42,686 nucleotides of DNA from positions 1 to 42,686 of the forward strand of contig JAAXID010000255.1 of the NCBI GenBank assembly GCA_012270545.1, read 5' to 3'. The position numbers and the translations under genes were made by a program. The notes under the pieces were generated by a model. That model worked only from the letters and a program-made list of their open reading frames with translations. It did no database searches and had not been told where the DNA came from. Positions 24,170-32,788 of this stretch are shown in pieces. Numbering within the stretch: the stretch's first letter is position 1; each line of letters opens with the position of its first letter. This DNA comes from Anaerolineae bacterium (GTDB taxonomy: Bacteria > Chloroflexota > Anaerolineae > Aggregatilineales > Phototrophicaceae).

Positions 24170-25405
24170 ATGGGTGACTTAGTTGTAGGCCTTGATGTTG
24201 GCACTCACAAGATTTGCACAATCGTTGGCGAGGTGCGTCCCGAAGATGTTTATGTCGTCGGCTTAGGCATCGAGCCGAGCGACGGGATGAAGAAAGGCGT
24301 TGTCAATGATGTTGGCGCGCTTTCCGCCGCCATTGCCAAGTCGGTCCGCAAGGCGGAGAAGTCCAGTGGTTATGATATCAACCGCGCCTTCGTCAGCGTG
24401 GCGGGCAGCCATATTTCTTCACTGACCAGCCGCGGGCTGGCGACCATCGTCGGTTCGCGCAGCGTGGGACCAGAAGACCTTGACAAGGCGATGAGCGTCG
24501 CCCGCAATATCGCGATTCCCCATAACCGCGAGATCCTGCACGTCGTGCCGCGCAGCTATACACTGGACGGGCAAGAGGGCATACGCAGCCCACTGGGCAT
24601 GCATTGTTTTCGGCTCGAAGTGGACGCCCATATCATCACCGCCTCGACGACGAGCCTGGCCAATCTCGAAGATGCGGTGGAATCGGCCGGCGTGCTGGTC
24701 GATCGCTTCATCCTGAATCCGCTGGCGGCCGGCGACGCCGTCTTGACCGCTCACGAACGCGAGATGGGCGCTGTGGTCATCGATATCGGCGGCGGCACAA
24801 CTGACCTCGCCATCTTTATTGACGGCACCGTGTGGCATACGGCGATCATCCCGGTGGGCGGCAGCCACGTTACCCAGGACATCACCTACTGGATGCGCGT
24901 TCCCTTCGGCCTGGCGGAACAGGTCAAGATTCAGCGCGGCCATGCCGATATGAATGCGGTTAGCGAATCAGAAGTCTTCCCGGTCGAGCCATTCGGCGGC
25001 GAAATATTGCCGGTGTCGCGGCGCGATTTGGCAATGGTGATCGAAGCGCGTTTCGAGGAAATCTTTGAGCTGGTGGAGAAAGAAATCAAACGCTCGGGTT
25101 ATGCAGGCCTTTTGCGAGCGGGCGCGGTCATCACGGGTGGCAGTTCTCAATTGCCCGGGTATCGCGATCTGGCGTCGCGAATCCTGAATGTGCCGGTGCG
25201 TTTGGCGCACCCGGAGAAGATCACCGGCATCGCCGACACGCTCAAGAATCCAGCCTACAGCACCAGTGTGGGTTTGCTGCGTTTGGGGCTGGAGATGGAC
25301 GCGATGGTCGAACCCGAGGTTGTCGACTCGATGGGCATCCCGGTGAACCAGTGGGGCCGCCGAATGAACGAGATTTTGCGCCGATTTCTGCCGCAGGATG
25401 ATTGA
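24170..25405 (+). CDS. ftsA: Cell division protein FtsA (actin-like FtsZ membrane anchor)
   Basis: A 411-aa actin-fold ATPase that tethers FtsZ to the membrane. Phosphate-1 motif is GLDVGTHKICTIVGE, the SHS2/1C domain lies at about residues 85-165, phosphate-2 is VVIDIGGGTTDLAIF, and the adenosine motif is VITGGSSQLPGY. The C-terminal amphipathic helix (WGRRMNEILRRFLPQ) is the expected membrane-targeting sequence. All nucleotide-binding elements look intact. Length and domain order are normal. It is separated from ftsZ by 132 bp carrying a candidate promoter. Confidence 0.96.
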   Translation: MGDLVVGLDVGTHKICTIVGEVRPEDVYVVGLGIEPSDGMKKGVVNDVGALSAAIAKSVRKAEKSSGYDINRAFVSVAGSHISSLTSRGLATIVGSRSVGPEDLDKAMSVARNIAIPHNREILHVVPRSYTLDGQEGIRSPLGMHCFRLEVDAHIITASTTSLANLEDAVESAGVLVDRFILNPLAAGDAVLTAHEREMGAVVIDIGGGTTDLAIFIDGTVWHTAIIPVGGSHVTQDITYWMRVPFGLAEQVKIQRGHADMNAVSESEVFPVEPFGGEILPVSRRDLAMVIEARFEEIFELVEKEIKRSGYAGLLRAGAVITGGSSQLPGYRDLASRILNVPVRLAHPEKITGIADTLKNPAYSTSVGLLRLGLEMDAMVEPEVVDSMGIPVNQWGRRMNEILRRFLPQDD

Positions 25406-25450
25406 GATTTCATGTCGACAATTGATGTGAATTATTGCCTCATATTTGAT

Positions 25451-25478
25451 TTGCGCATGCTGGCAATCCGCGTACAAT
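25451..25478 (+). promoter_or_regulatory. Candidate ftsZ promoter
   Basis: TTGCGC (25451-25456) and TACAAT (25473-25478, 5/6) are 16 bp apart in the AT-richer ftsA/ftsZ gap. Transcription would begin near 25485, about 53 nt before the ftsZ ATG. An ATG lies 6 nt after the -10 box and opens an eight-codon ORF (see findings). Confidence 0.5.
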
Positions 25479-25537
25479 GAGCAAATGAACGAGCCGTACA
25501 CGTTGGTTTGACGTGCTGATTCACGAGGGTATACATT

Positions 25538-26776
25538 ATGGTCAATGATTTGATAACAGGGGAAAACTTCGCGCAGATCAAAGTTGTTGGCGTTGGCGGC
25601 GGGGGTGGAAATGCCGTCAATCGCATGATCAACGAAGGTCTGGGCGGCGTCGAGTTTATTGCCGTAAACACCGATAACCAGGCTCTGATGCTGTCCAAGG
25701 CGAAGACGCGCGTACGTATCGGAGACAAGCTGACGCGCGGGCTTGGCGCCGGCGGCAATCCGGAGATTGGGCGCAAGGCAGCCGAAGAGAGTTCGGAAGA
25801 TCTGCTCGAGGTGCTGCGCGGCTCGGACATGATCTTCGTCGCCTGCGGCATGGGCGGCGGCACCGGCACTGGCGCCTCGCCAGTCATCGCCCAGATCGCC
25901 AAAGAGCTCGGCGCGCTGACCATCGGCGTCGTGACCCGCCCCTTCACCTTTGAGGGCACCCGCCGGGCGCAATTGGCCAAGACAGGCATTGAAGCGCTGA
26001 AGAGCCAGGTCGATACGCTCATCGTCATCCCGAACGATCGTTTGCTGCAGATGGCGGATAAGCGCTCGACGCTGCAACAGGCTTTTTCACTGGCGGACGA
26101 TGTGCTGCGTCAAGGCATACAGGGCATTTCCGAATTGATTACCGTACCCGGTTTGATCAACCTCGATTTCGCCGATGTGCGCACGGTGATGTCCGAAGGC
26201 GGCGCCGCCTTGATGGCGGTGGGCCGCGCGGCTGGCGACGATCGGGCGAGGTCGGCAGCCGAGTTGGCGATCACCAGCGGGCTGCTTGACGTCACCATTG
26301 ACGGCGCCCGCGGCATCCTGTTCTCGATAACGGGTGGCGCTGACCTGACGCTGTTCGAGGTCAACGAGGCGGCCGCCATCATCAAAGACAGCGCGCATCC
26401 GGAATGCAACCTCATCTTCGGCGCCCACATCGACGAAAGCATGGGCGATGAGGTCCACATCACCGTCATCGCCACTGGATTCGAGCGCAGTCGCTTGGAG
26501 ACCACCATGCAGGAAGCGGGCACGCTGCCAATTCGTCAGTCGACGCCACTGCCGCAGCCTCCGTCGGTGCAGCGGCCGATCTATGAGGATGTGGAAGTTC
26601 AGGCGCCCGGTGAAAACGCGGCGGCCGGCGGTGGATCGGGTTCGTCATCGCCGTTCCAGCGCAATCGTCTCGCCCCGCCTTCTCCGCCACAGGACGATCC
26701 GCGGACCTACGACAACATCGACCCCAAGAACACCGAGCTGCCGGCCTTCCTGCGGAAGCGCAATCGGCGTCAATAA
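25538..26776 (+). CDS. ftsZ: Cell division GTPase FtsZ
   Basis: A 412-aa tubulin homologue that forms the division ring. The GTP-binding domain has [17 protein letters not shown] and the tubulin signature [12 protein letters not shown] (about residues 104-115). The T7 catalytic loop [11 protein letters not shown] follows. A variable linker rich in Pro, Gly and Ser (about 335-395) leads to the C-terminal conserved peptide [12 protein letters not shown] that binds FtsA. GAGGG lies 8 nt before the ATG. It is the last gene of the dcw cluster and is followed by a strong terminator. Confidence 0.97.
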   Translation: MVNDLITGENFAQIKVVGVGGGGGNAVNRMINEGLGGVEFIAVNTDNQALMLSKAKTRVRIGDKLTRGLGAGGNPEIGRKAAEESSEDLLEVLRGSDMIFVACGMGGGTGTGASPVIAQIAKELGALTIGVVTRPFTFEGTRRAQLAKTGIEALKSQVDTLIVIPNDRLLQMADKRSTLQQAFSLADDVLRQGIQGISELITVPGLINLDFADVRTVMSEGGAALMAVGRAAGDDRARSAAELAITSGLLDVTIDGARGILFSITGGADLTLFEVNEAAAIIKDSAHPECNLIFGAHIDESMGDEVHITVIATGFERSRLETTMQEAGTLPIRQSTPLPQPPSVQRPIYEDVEVQAPGENAAAGGGSGSSSPFQRNRLAPPSPPQDDPRTYDNIDPKNTELPAFLRKRNRRQ

Positions 26777-26806
26777 CGCGCGACATAGCAGACATAAGCA
26801 CATGAA

Positions 26807-26834
26807 GGTGGGCTGTGCGAGCCCACCATTTTTT
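26807..26834 (+). terminator. Rho-independent terminator of the dcw cluster
   Basis: The stem GGTGGGCT/AGCCCACC is a perfect 8 bp with a 5-nt loop, followed by A and six T residues. It lies 30 bp after the ftsZ stop. Confidence 0.92.
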
Positions 26835-27129
26835 GTTACTCGATTACTTGCAAATTGTTGTCCACTTCTGAGAATGTGAGGCTTGACAAATAGCTGAGTT
26901 GGCAGACGGAGAATTGAAATTGAAGGCAAACTCTCGCCACATCGGTGTGCATATATTAAGCATCGAATGAGCGACCATGATATAAAGGAAATTACCTTTA
27001 CTTACGTATAGTCTTTTTGCCAAAAGCACGATACATTCATCTGCGCCAGTCCAATGTCAAATTCATAGAATCTGATTTATAACTGCCTAAAGATGCGATC
27101 GCGTCTTAACAGTGTGGGAAATCCTCGTC
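26835..27129. other. AT-rich intergenic region before nrdJ, no gene seen
   Basis: About 295 bp that is clearly more AT-rich than its surroundings. It holds TTGACA at 26883 without a matching -10 and TATAAA at 26981 without a -35. A perfect 6-bp inverted repeat (TAAAGG/CCTTTA, 6-nt loop) lies just before position 27001, and a GCGATCGC octamer near 27095. I looked for a cobalamin riboswitch and for NrdR boxes, expected for a B12-dependent reductase, and did not recognise either. Short ORFs here (27093 on plus, 26844 on minus) have no support. Confidence 0.5.
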
Positions 27130-29667
27130 ATGATACAGCCACAAGCAACCACCAGCACACTGCACGAACTTGGCTACAAGATCTTCCTCGATCGCTACGC
27201 GCAAAAGGACATGACCCGGGCGAGCCTGGCCGTCGGCGACACCGTCATCGTGGTCGTCAACGCCAAGACGGGCCAGCGCGAGATCGGCACAGTAAACGAA
27301 ATTGACTTGCCGCAGGTCACGGTCACGCTCCTTGATGACGAGGTCGTGGTTCGCGATCTGGAGCATGTGGACAAGCCGATTGAAACCGAACCCGGCCAGA
27401 TGATGGACCGGGTGGCGCGCGGCGTGGCGGCAACTGAGGTCGGCGAGGCGAAGCAGGCCGAGTGGACGGAGAAATTCCGCTGGTTGCTCGATGATTGGAA
27501 GTTCGTGCCGGGCGGGCGCATCCTCACCGCGGCGGGAACTGACCAAGACTTGACCTATTACAACTGCTACGTCATCCCTTCGCCACAGGACTCCCGTGAA
27601 GGGATCATGACGACGCTGACGCAGATGACGGAGATCATGTCGCGCGGTGGCGGCGTCGGCATCAACCTGTCGACCCTGCGGCCGCGGCACGCCTATGTGA
27701 AAGGCGTCAATGGCCGCTCCAGCGGCGCGGTGTCCTGGGGCGGTTTGTACAGTTTCGTCACGGGACTGATCGAGCAAGGGGGCAGCCGGCGCGGCGCGCT
27801 GATGCTCATCCTTAATGACTGGCACCCGGATATCTTCAACTTCATCAACAGCAAGCGGCAATCGGGCAAGATCACCAACGCCAATATCAGCGTCGGCGTC
27901 TCCGACAAGTTGATGGAGGCGGTGGAGGCGGATGACGATTGGGAACTGGTATTCCCCGATACGCGCGATCCGGACTTCGATGAGCTGTGGGATGGCGATC
28001 TGGATACCTGGGTGGCGACCGGGCGAAAAGTCGCCCACTACAAGACGATTAAGGCGCGCGAGCTATGGGACGCCATCATCGAAAGCGCCTGGGCCAGCGC
28101 CGAGCCGGGCGTCTGGTTCCGCGAGCGCAGCAACAAGATGGCGAACAGTTGGTACTTCAATCCGCAGATTTGCACCAATCCCTGTGGCGAACAGCCGCTC
28201 GGGGCTTTTTCGGTCTGCAACCTGGGCGCGATCAACCTGTCGAAGTTTTACGACGAAAGCAAGCATGATGTCGCCTGGGATGAGTTGCGCCAGACGGTCG
28301 CTTATGCCACCCGTTTCCTCGATAACGTCATCGACACCACGCCCTATTTCTTCGAGGAAAACCGAGACGTGCAGCTGTCGGAGCGGCGCGTTGGGCTGGG
28401 CACGATGGGCATCGCCGAATTGATGCTGAAGCTCGGACTGCGTTATGGCGGCGATGAATCGGTCGAAGTCATCGACGATGTCTACCGGACCATCGCGGTC
28501 ACGGCTTATGAGACATCGAGCGATCTGGCGCAGGAAAAAGGCGCCTTCCCCATGTTTGACGCTGAGAAGTTCCTGGAGAGCGGCTTCATGCAGGCGATGC
28601 CCGCCGATGCGCGAGAAAAGATTCGGCGCGATGGCATCCGCAACGTCACCCTGTTGACGCAAGCGCCGACCGGCACCACCGGCACGATGGTCAACACCTC
28701 GACCGGCGTCGAGCCCTTTTTCTCCTGGGTCTACTACCGCAAGAGCCGTCTTGGCTTGCATGAGGAGCAGGTTCCGATCGTCAAAGACTGGTATGAGGCG
28801 CATCCCAATGCCGAAGCCTTGCCCGAGCACTTCGTCACCGCGATGGACTTGTCGCCCGCTGAGCACATCAAAGTGCAAGGCGCCTTCCAGCGCTGGATCG
28901 ACAGCGCCATTTCGAAGACCTGCAATGTGCCGAATGATTACACTGTTGAGCAGGTCAGCGAGTTATACAAATATATGTATGAGCTCGGCTGCAAAGGCGG
29001 CACGATTTATCGCGATGGCAGCCGCGATGAGCAGGTGCTGATGCTCAAAGGCGATGAACGCGCCGAGAGCGAAATGGAAGATCTGCTTGGCGGTGAGGGC
29101 GCCGAACCAGCGACGACGCCACACCGCGTTTATCCGCGGCCGGATCGTCTCGAAGGCATGACCGTCAGCACGCAGACACCATTTGGAAAAGCCTATATCA
29201 CCATCAACCGCGACGAGAAAGGCAATCCCTTCGAGGTCTTCATCGCCATTGGCAAGGCGGGCACGGATATACAAGCGGATGCCGAAAGTCTGGGACGGAT
29301 GATCTCATTGCAATTGCGCACGACAGCGCCACATAATCGCCGAGACATGCTCAAGCTGATCATTGAGCAGCTGCAGGATATCGGCGGCGCGCGCCCAATT
29401 GGCTTCGGCCCCAAGCGTGTGCTGTCCTTGCCGGATGCGGTGGCGCGCGTCTTGCAACTGGAGTTCTTCCCGGAGGATCAGCCCCAGCAACTGAACCTGC
29501 CGATTGAGCAGGCTGCTGCCACAGCCGATTTTGTCGATGCCGACGGCAGCACAACGATTAACTCGACGATATCGGGCGCGGACATGTGCCCGGCTTGCGG
29601 GACGATCACGCTGATTCGCGCCGAGAATTGCCGCAAGTGCCTCACGTGTGGTTATAGCGAGTGTTGA
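27130..29667 (+). CDS. nrdJ: Vitamin B12-dependent (class II) ribonucleotide reductase
   Basis: 845 aa from ATG 27130 (MIQPQATTST); the track GTG adds six residues. It makes deoxyribonucleotides using adenosylcobalamin and needs no oxygen or separate radical subunit. After about 100 N-terminal residues carrying a small beta-rich insert (VGDTVIVVVNAKTG...), the catalytic barrel shows FVPGGRIL, the redox Cys in YYNCYV, RGGGVGINLSTLRP, the radical/catalytic loop NPCGEQPLG and SVCNLGAINLS. The last ~110 residues contain a TSCP-like zinc-binding tail with five Cys (CPAC, then CRKCLTC). The upstream terminator and AT-rich gap imply its own transcription unit. Confidence 0.95.
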   Translation: MIQPQATTSTLHELGYKIFLDRYAQKDMTRASLAVGDTVIVVVNAKTGQREIGTVNEIDLPQVTVTLLDDEVVVRDLEHVDKPIETEPGQMMDRVARGVAATEVGEAKQAEWTEKFRWLLDDWKFVPGGRILTAAGTDQDLTYYNCYVIPSPQDSREGIMTTLTQMTEIMSRGGGVGINLSTLRPRHAYVKGVNGRSSGAVSWGGLYSFVTGLIEQGGSRRGALMLILNDWHPDIFNFINSKRQSGKITNANISVGVSDKLMEAVEADDDWELVFPDTRDPDFDELWDGDLDTWVATGRKVAHYKTIKARELWDAIIESAWASAEPGVWFRERSNKMANSWYFNPQICTNPCGEQPLGAFSVCNLGAINLSKFYDESKHDVAWDELRQTVAYATRFLDNVIDTTPYFFEENRDVQLSERRVGLGTMGIAELMLKLGLRYGGDESVEVIDDVYRTIAVTAYETSSDLAQEKGAFPMFDAEKFLESGFMQAMPADAREKIRRDGIRNVTLLTQAPTGTTGTMVNTSTGVEPFFSWVYYRKSRLGLHEEQVPIVKDWYEAHPNAEALPEHFVTAMDLSPAEHIKVQGAFQRWIDSAISKTCNVPNDYTVEQVSELYKYMYELGCKGGTIYRDGSRDEQVLMLKGDERAESEMEDLLGGEGAEPATTPHRVYPRPDRLEGMTVSTQTPFGKAYITINRDEKGNPFEVFIAIGKAGTDIQADAESLGRMISLQLRTTAPHNRRDMLKLIIEQLQDIGGARPIGFGPKRVLSLPDAVARVLQLEFFPEDQPQQLNLPIEQAAATADFVDADGSTTINSTISGADMCPACGTITLIRAENCRKCLTCGYSEC

Positions 29668-29780
29668 TCAGGGTCTATAACCAGGATTATCCGCATACAC
29701 CGATAGCAATGGCGCCAAGCGCGACAGAAGTGTTGCGTGTATTCTGTGTAAATTGTGCCTCCTGTGGTTAATCCAAATCC

Positions 29781-30434
29781 ATGACAACGACACCTGCGCA
29801 AAAGACCAAAACGCAAAAGAGCCTGAAACGCTTTCTGCTCTTTATTCTAGTCGCCACCCTGCTCTACTTCGCTGTCTTCACGGTCGCCGTCTACATTATC
29901 GGTGAGCGAAACAATGCCGAACCCGCCGATGTCATCATCGTCCTCGGCGCCGGCTTGCGAGAAGACGGGCGTCCGGGTCCCGCCTTGACACGCCGAGCCA
30001 GACATGCGGCCGCGCTCTGGCACGAGAGCCTCGCGCCATTGATTTTGTGCACGGGTGGGCAATCGGAATATTATCCGCGCACGGAAGCGGCCGCCTGCCG
30101 CGAGATCCTGCTCGCCGCCGGGCTACCGTATGACGCCATCCTGACCGAAGAGCGAAGCCGCAGCACGGAAGAAAACGCCATCTACAGCAAACGGCTCTTG
30201 GACGAGCTTAGTCTGTCGCGGCTAGTGCTGGTCAGCGACAGTTATCACATGCTGCGCGCGGGCTGGGTCTTCAGCGCGCGCGGCCTCGAAACATTCGCCA
30301 GTCCGGCGCCTGCCAGCCGCATTCATGATCCGTTTGTCCACCCCTTTTCGCTCGTTCGCGAGTTCATCGCCTTCAACTGGCAGCTTTTCAAAGAGGCCTT
30401 CGGGATTCCCTGGACGCACGTCAGAGGCATCTAA
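29781..30434 (+). CDS. YdcF/SanA/ElyC family (DUF218) membrane-anchored protein
   Basis: A 217-aa protein with a basic cytoplasmic N-terminus, one transmembrane helix (about residues 17-40), and an extracytoplasmic DUF218 domain. Motifs are ADVIIVLGAGLREDGRPGPALTRRARHAA, ILCTGGQ, EERSRSTEENAIYSKRLL, and LVLVSDSYHMLRA. These match the family core, whose conserved GxG, GG, E-R-x-x-T-x-E-N and D-x-x-H residues form a putative active site. E. coli relatives SanA and ElyC affect envelope barrier and lipid-carrier metabolism; the biochemical reaction is not settled. It sits near the cell-wall genes, which fits that role by inference. Confidence 0.85.
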   Translation: MTTTPAQKTKTQKSLKRFLLFILVATLLYFAVFTVAVYIIGERNNAEPADVIIVLGAGLREDGRPGPALTRRARHAAALWHESLAPLILCTGGQSEYYPRTEAAACREILLAAGLPYDAILTEERSRSTEENAIYSKRLLDELSLSRLVLVSDSYHMLRAGWVFSARGLETFASPAPASRIHDPFVHPFSLVREFIAFNWQLFKEAFGIPWTHVRGI

Positions 30435-30486
30435 TCCACCCTCTTTCAGTGGACGGGCGCGCAGGGCATCGCTCAGCTGTTTCAAC

Positions 30487-30492
30487 TATAAT
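30487..30492 (+). promoter_or_regulatory. TATAAT -10 box of the LysM protein gene
   Basis: A perfect TATAAT, 62 nt before the chosen ATG (30554) and 7 nt before an alternative in-frame ATG (30500). No convincing -35 is present. Confidence 0.42.
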
Positions 30493-30553
30493 CAAGTTTA
30501 TGCGGTGGCGACGGAAACGAAGTCGCCAAAGCTGCCCAACGGGATCCGCCGAA

Positions 30554-31414
30554 ATGAAGCGCCAGCGACCACCAGGAATTGCCCGCATACTCATCTGCCT
30601 CTGGCTATGCTTGCTGCCCATGCGCGCCGCCGCGGAGGAAGAATGGTACAGCGTACAATCGGGCGACACGATCGAATCCATCGCGGCGCAATTTGGCGTA
30701 TCGACGGAGGCGATCATCAAGCGCAATGGACTGGCGCGGACGAGCGCGATCGTGGCCCGTCAAATTCTCATCATACCTGCCACAGAAGCGCTTTCACTCG
30801 AGCAGGCGGAAAGCGAGGCGGACGCCGTTGAAGGTATCGGAAGGAGCCATATCGTGCGACGGGGGGAGACGCTGCAAAGGATCGCGGCGCTGTATGGCCT
30901 CGACTGGTGGACGCTGGCGAGCGCGAACAACATCAGCAACCCAAATCTGATTTACGCTGGCCAAGCGCTTGTCGTGCCGGCCGCTGGTCAGCGAGATAGC
31001 ACGCCGGCCGCCGTTGCGACTCCACAACCCGCATCACTCGTTGAGCGCCCCGGATTACCGTCGACTTCGCAGCGACAATATCGAATCTATATCGCGCAGT
31101 ATAGTGACGACTTCGATCGCATCGGGCAGCGATTCGCTGTGGCGCCGGCAGCGCTTCTAAACGTGAATGGCTTTGTTGGCAGGACACCTCTCTACGTTGG
31201 CGATGTCCTGCTTATTCCGGCCTCTTCATCGCGGGCCTCAGTTACGTCGCCGACGGCCGTGGCAGTTGAAGGGATTCAGCACATCGTACAGCGGGGCGAA
31301 ACGCTCGCCATCATCGCTGCTCGTTACGGACGCGCGCTGGCGGAAATCGTCCTCGCCAACAGCATATCGAATCCGAACAGGATTGATGTGGGCCAAGTTT
31401 TGATCATTCCCTAG
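30554..31414 (+). CDS. Secreted protein with four LysM domains
   Basis: 286 aa from ATG 30554, chosen because it gives a textbook signal peptide: MKRQR basic start, hydrophobic ILICLWLCLLP core and an Ala-rich cleavage site before EEEW. ATG 30500 would add 18 residues. The mature protein consists of four LysM-type units of about 45 residues: YSVQSGDTIESIAAQF, SHIVRRGETLQRIAALYG, a divergent YIAQYSDDFDRIGQRF, and QHIVQRGETLAIIAARYG. Each ends in a VxxGQxLxIP-like strand. Linkers are Ala/Pro/Ser-rich. LysM binds N-acetylglucosamine polymers, so the protein probably binds peptidoglycan. No hydrolase domain is present. It ends 9 bp before the arginase-fold gene. Confidence 0.88.
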   Translation: MKRQRPPGIARILICLWLCLLPMRAAAEEEWYSVQSGDTIESIAAQFGVSTEAIIKRNGLARTSAIVARQILIIPATEALSLEQAESEADAVEGIGRSHIVRRGETLQRIAALYGLDWWTLASANNISNPNLIYAGQALVVPAAGQRDSTPAAVATPQPASLVERPGLPSTSQRQYRIYIAQYSDDFDRIGQRFAVAPAALLNVNGFVGRTPLYVGDVLLIPASSSRASVTSPTAVAVEGIQHIVQRGETLAIIAARYGRALAEIVLANSISNPNRIDVGQVLIIP

Positions 31415-31423
31415 GAGCGAATC

Positions 31424-32203
31424 ATGTCAAAGTATGTCTGCATCGGCGTACCCTACTATCTGGGCGAAGCCAAGCCGGAACGGGGAGAAGTAGAAGCCCT
31501 GCGCCACAGCGGGATTGCCGCCGAACTGAAGGCCGAGTGGGTGGAGATTAAGCCGAATTTCGCCGCGGCCGATGACCCGGTGGTGGCGGTGAATCGGGCG
31601 CTCGCAGAGGCGATACGAGCGCATTCGAGCATGGTGCCGCTGGTATTCGCCCAGGACTGCACGAGCTGCCTCGGCATGGTCAAGGGCTTGGAAGCGCAGG
31701 CGCCGGCGATACTGTGGTACGACTCGCATGGCGACTTTAATACGCCGGAGACGACGCCGAGCGGATTTCTCGGCGGCATGCCGCTGGCTGCGCTGGTCGG
31801 GCGCGGCAATCAGCATTTGCTGCGCGGCCTGGGATTGGAGCCGATCGCCGAAGCCGATGTCATCTTGGCTGATGCGCGCAACCTCGATCCGGAAGAAGGC
31901 CTCATGCTGCGCGAAAGCGAGGTGACGATTTACGAGACCTTGGCTGACTTGAATGCGGGACCACTGCCGGAGGGACCGCTGTATATTCACTTCGATACGG
32001 ATGTCGTCGATTGCGCTGAGATGCCGGCCATGAGCTACCCGGAGCCGGGTGGTCCGTCGCTAGACGAAAGCATCGAGTCGCTGAAGCGCGTGTTGGCGCA
32101 GGGGAATACGGTCGGCATCTTGTTCAGCCTTTGGAATGACACGCTGGACGGCAGCGCCGAGGCCATGGCCGCTACCCTAAAACTGATCCGAGCATTAAAA
32201 TAG
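31424..32203 (+). CDS. Arginase/agmatinase-fold (ureohydrolase family) protein
   Basis: A 259-aa protein of the ureohydrolase superfamily, metal-dependent enzymes that hydrolyse guanidino or related C-N bonds. Motif 2 (WYDSHGDFNTPE) and motif 3 (HFDTDVVD) carry the expected Asp and His metal ligands, and PEPGG contributes the downstream Glu. Motif 1, usually GGDHS, is AQDCTS, with Cys in place of the metal-binding His. Cys or Asn at this place occurs in several uncharacterised arginase-family groups, so activity on arginine or agmatine is uncertain. GGAGCG lies 6 nt before the ATG. It is probably co-transcribed with the LysM gene. Confidence 0.82.
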   Translation: MSKYVCIGVPYYLGEAKPERGEVEALRHSGIAAELKAEWVEIKPNFAAADDPVVAVNRALAEAIRAHSSMVPLVFAQDCTSCLGMVKGLEAQAPAILWYDSHGDFNTPETTPSGFLGGMPLAALVGRGNQHLLRGLGLEPIAEADVILADARNLDPEEGLMLRESEVTIYETLADLNAGPLPEGPLYIHFDTDVVDCAEMPAMSYPEPGGPSLDESIESLKRVLAQGNTVGILFSLWNDTLDGSAEAMAATLKLIRALK

Positions 32204-32296
32204 CTAGGTTCAGCATCAATTCAAACTGGTGTGAATTAGGGCGTCAAGCCGCTTGCGATGAGCGAAAAATGCGCCTATCCTTTAAACGGTGTAGCG

Positions 32297-32321
32297 ACCA
32301 ATCGGCTTGGTTTTTCTTTTT
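32297..32321 (+). terminator. Possible weak terminator after the ureohydrolase-fold gene
   Basis: A short hairpin (ACCAA/TTGGT, 5-nt loop) is followed by TTTTTCTTTTT. A wider CAAGCCG/CGGCTTG pairing across about 50 nt of the same gap could form an alternative structure. The stem is short, so confidence is moderate. Confidence 0.5.
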
Positions 32322-32346
32322 GCCGAATCTTTAAGGACCGCTCGGC

Positions 32347-32670
32347 TTGTATACGGACAACGAGATTCTGTTTCCACATTACGCGATTCCGGCCCTGCGC
32401 GATGCGCGCGGCCAAGAATGGATGCGGCTGATTGACCGGCTGTCCGGCAAAGCCGAAACCAGCGTAGAAGTGATCGCCTTAATGTCCCTGATGATCGAGC
32501 TCAACGGTTGCCTCGCCTGCGAAACGGACAGTTATCGGGCGATGCGCGGCTGCACGGCCTGCGCCCAGCAGACGCTACGCCGATTTAAAGGCAGCGATGA
32601 AGAACTTATCAGCATGTATGATGAGTCGGTGGCCAGGATACGCGAACTCGAGATTGCATTGGCTGATTGA
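32347..32670 (+). CDS. Small cysteine-rich protein, possibly AhpD-like
   Basis: A 107-aa protein starting at TTG 32347, with AAGGA 10 nt upstream. It has four Cys: CLAC in a helix reading IALMSLMIELNGCLACETDSYRAM, and CTAC ten residues later. The first helix resembles the CxxC-bearing helix of AhpD/carboxymuconolactone decarboxylase-like peroxidase partners (xVsxxNxCxxC), but the following His of that family is absent and a second CxxC is present. It could be redox-active or metal-binding. A terminator-like hairpin precedes it and the infC promoter follows, so it is a single-gene unit. Function not recognised. Confidence 0.65.
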   Translation: MYTDNEILFPHYAIPALRDARGQEWMRLIDRLSGKAETSVEVIALMSLMIELNGCLACETDSYRAMRGCTACAQQTLRRFKGSDEELISMYDESVARIRELEIALAD

Positions 32671-32694
32671 CTTGGGCTCACGCGCGAGTTGCAG

Positions 32695-32724
32695 TTGACA
32701 AATTTGAATCGAACATGTTAAACT
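32695..32724 (+). promoter_or_regulatory. Near-consensus promoter of infC-rpmI-rplT
   Basis: A perfect TTGACA -35 (32695-32700), an 18-bp spacer and TAAACT (32719-32724). A TG one base before the -10 box gives an extended -10 element. Transcription would start near 32731, leaving a leader of about 58 nt before the proposed infC start. This is one of the two best promoters in the window. Confidence 0.75.
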
Positions 32725-32788
32725 CTCCAGCCGTAGTGAATCCCTCTACGTGATTTTTATTGCAATCCATTTGAAGGGGCGTGCGACG

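Noticed and set aside
24968-26077. 369-aa minus-strand ORF across ftsA and ftsZ
   Set aside because: Spans two real genes on the other strand and the gap between them; composition is that of a reverse-frame shadow.
26777-27129. Cobalamin riboswitch or NrdR box before nrdJ
   Set aside because: Searched by eye for the B12-box core and the NrdR consensus; neither found.
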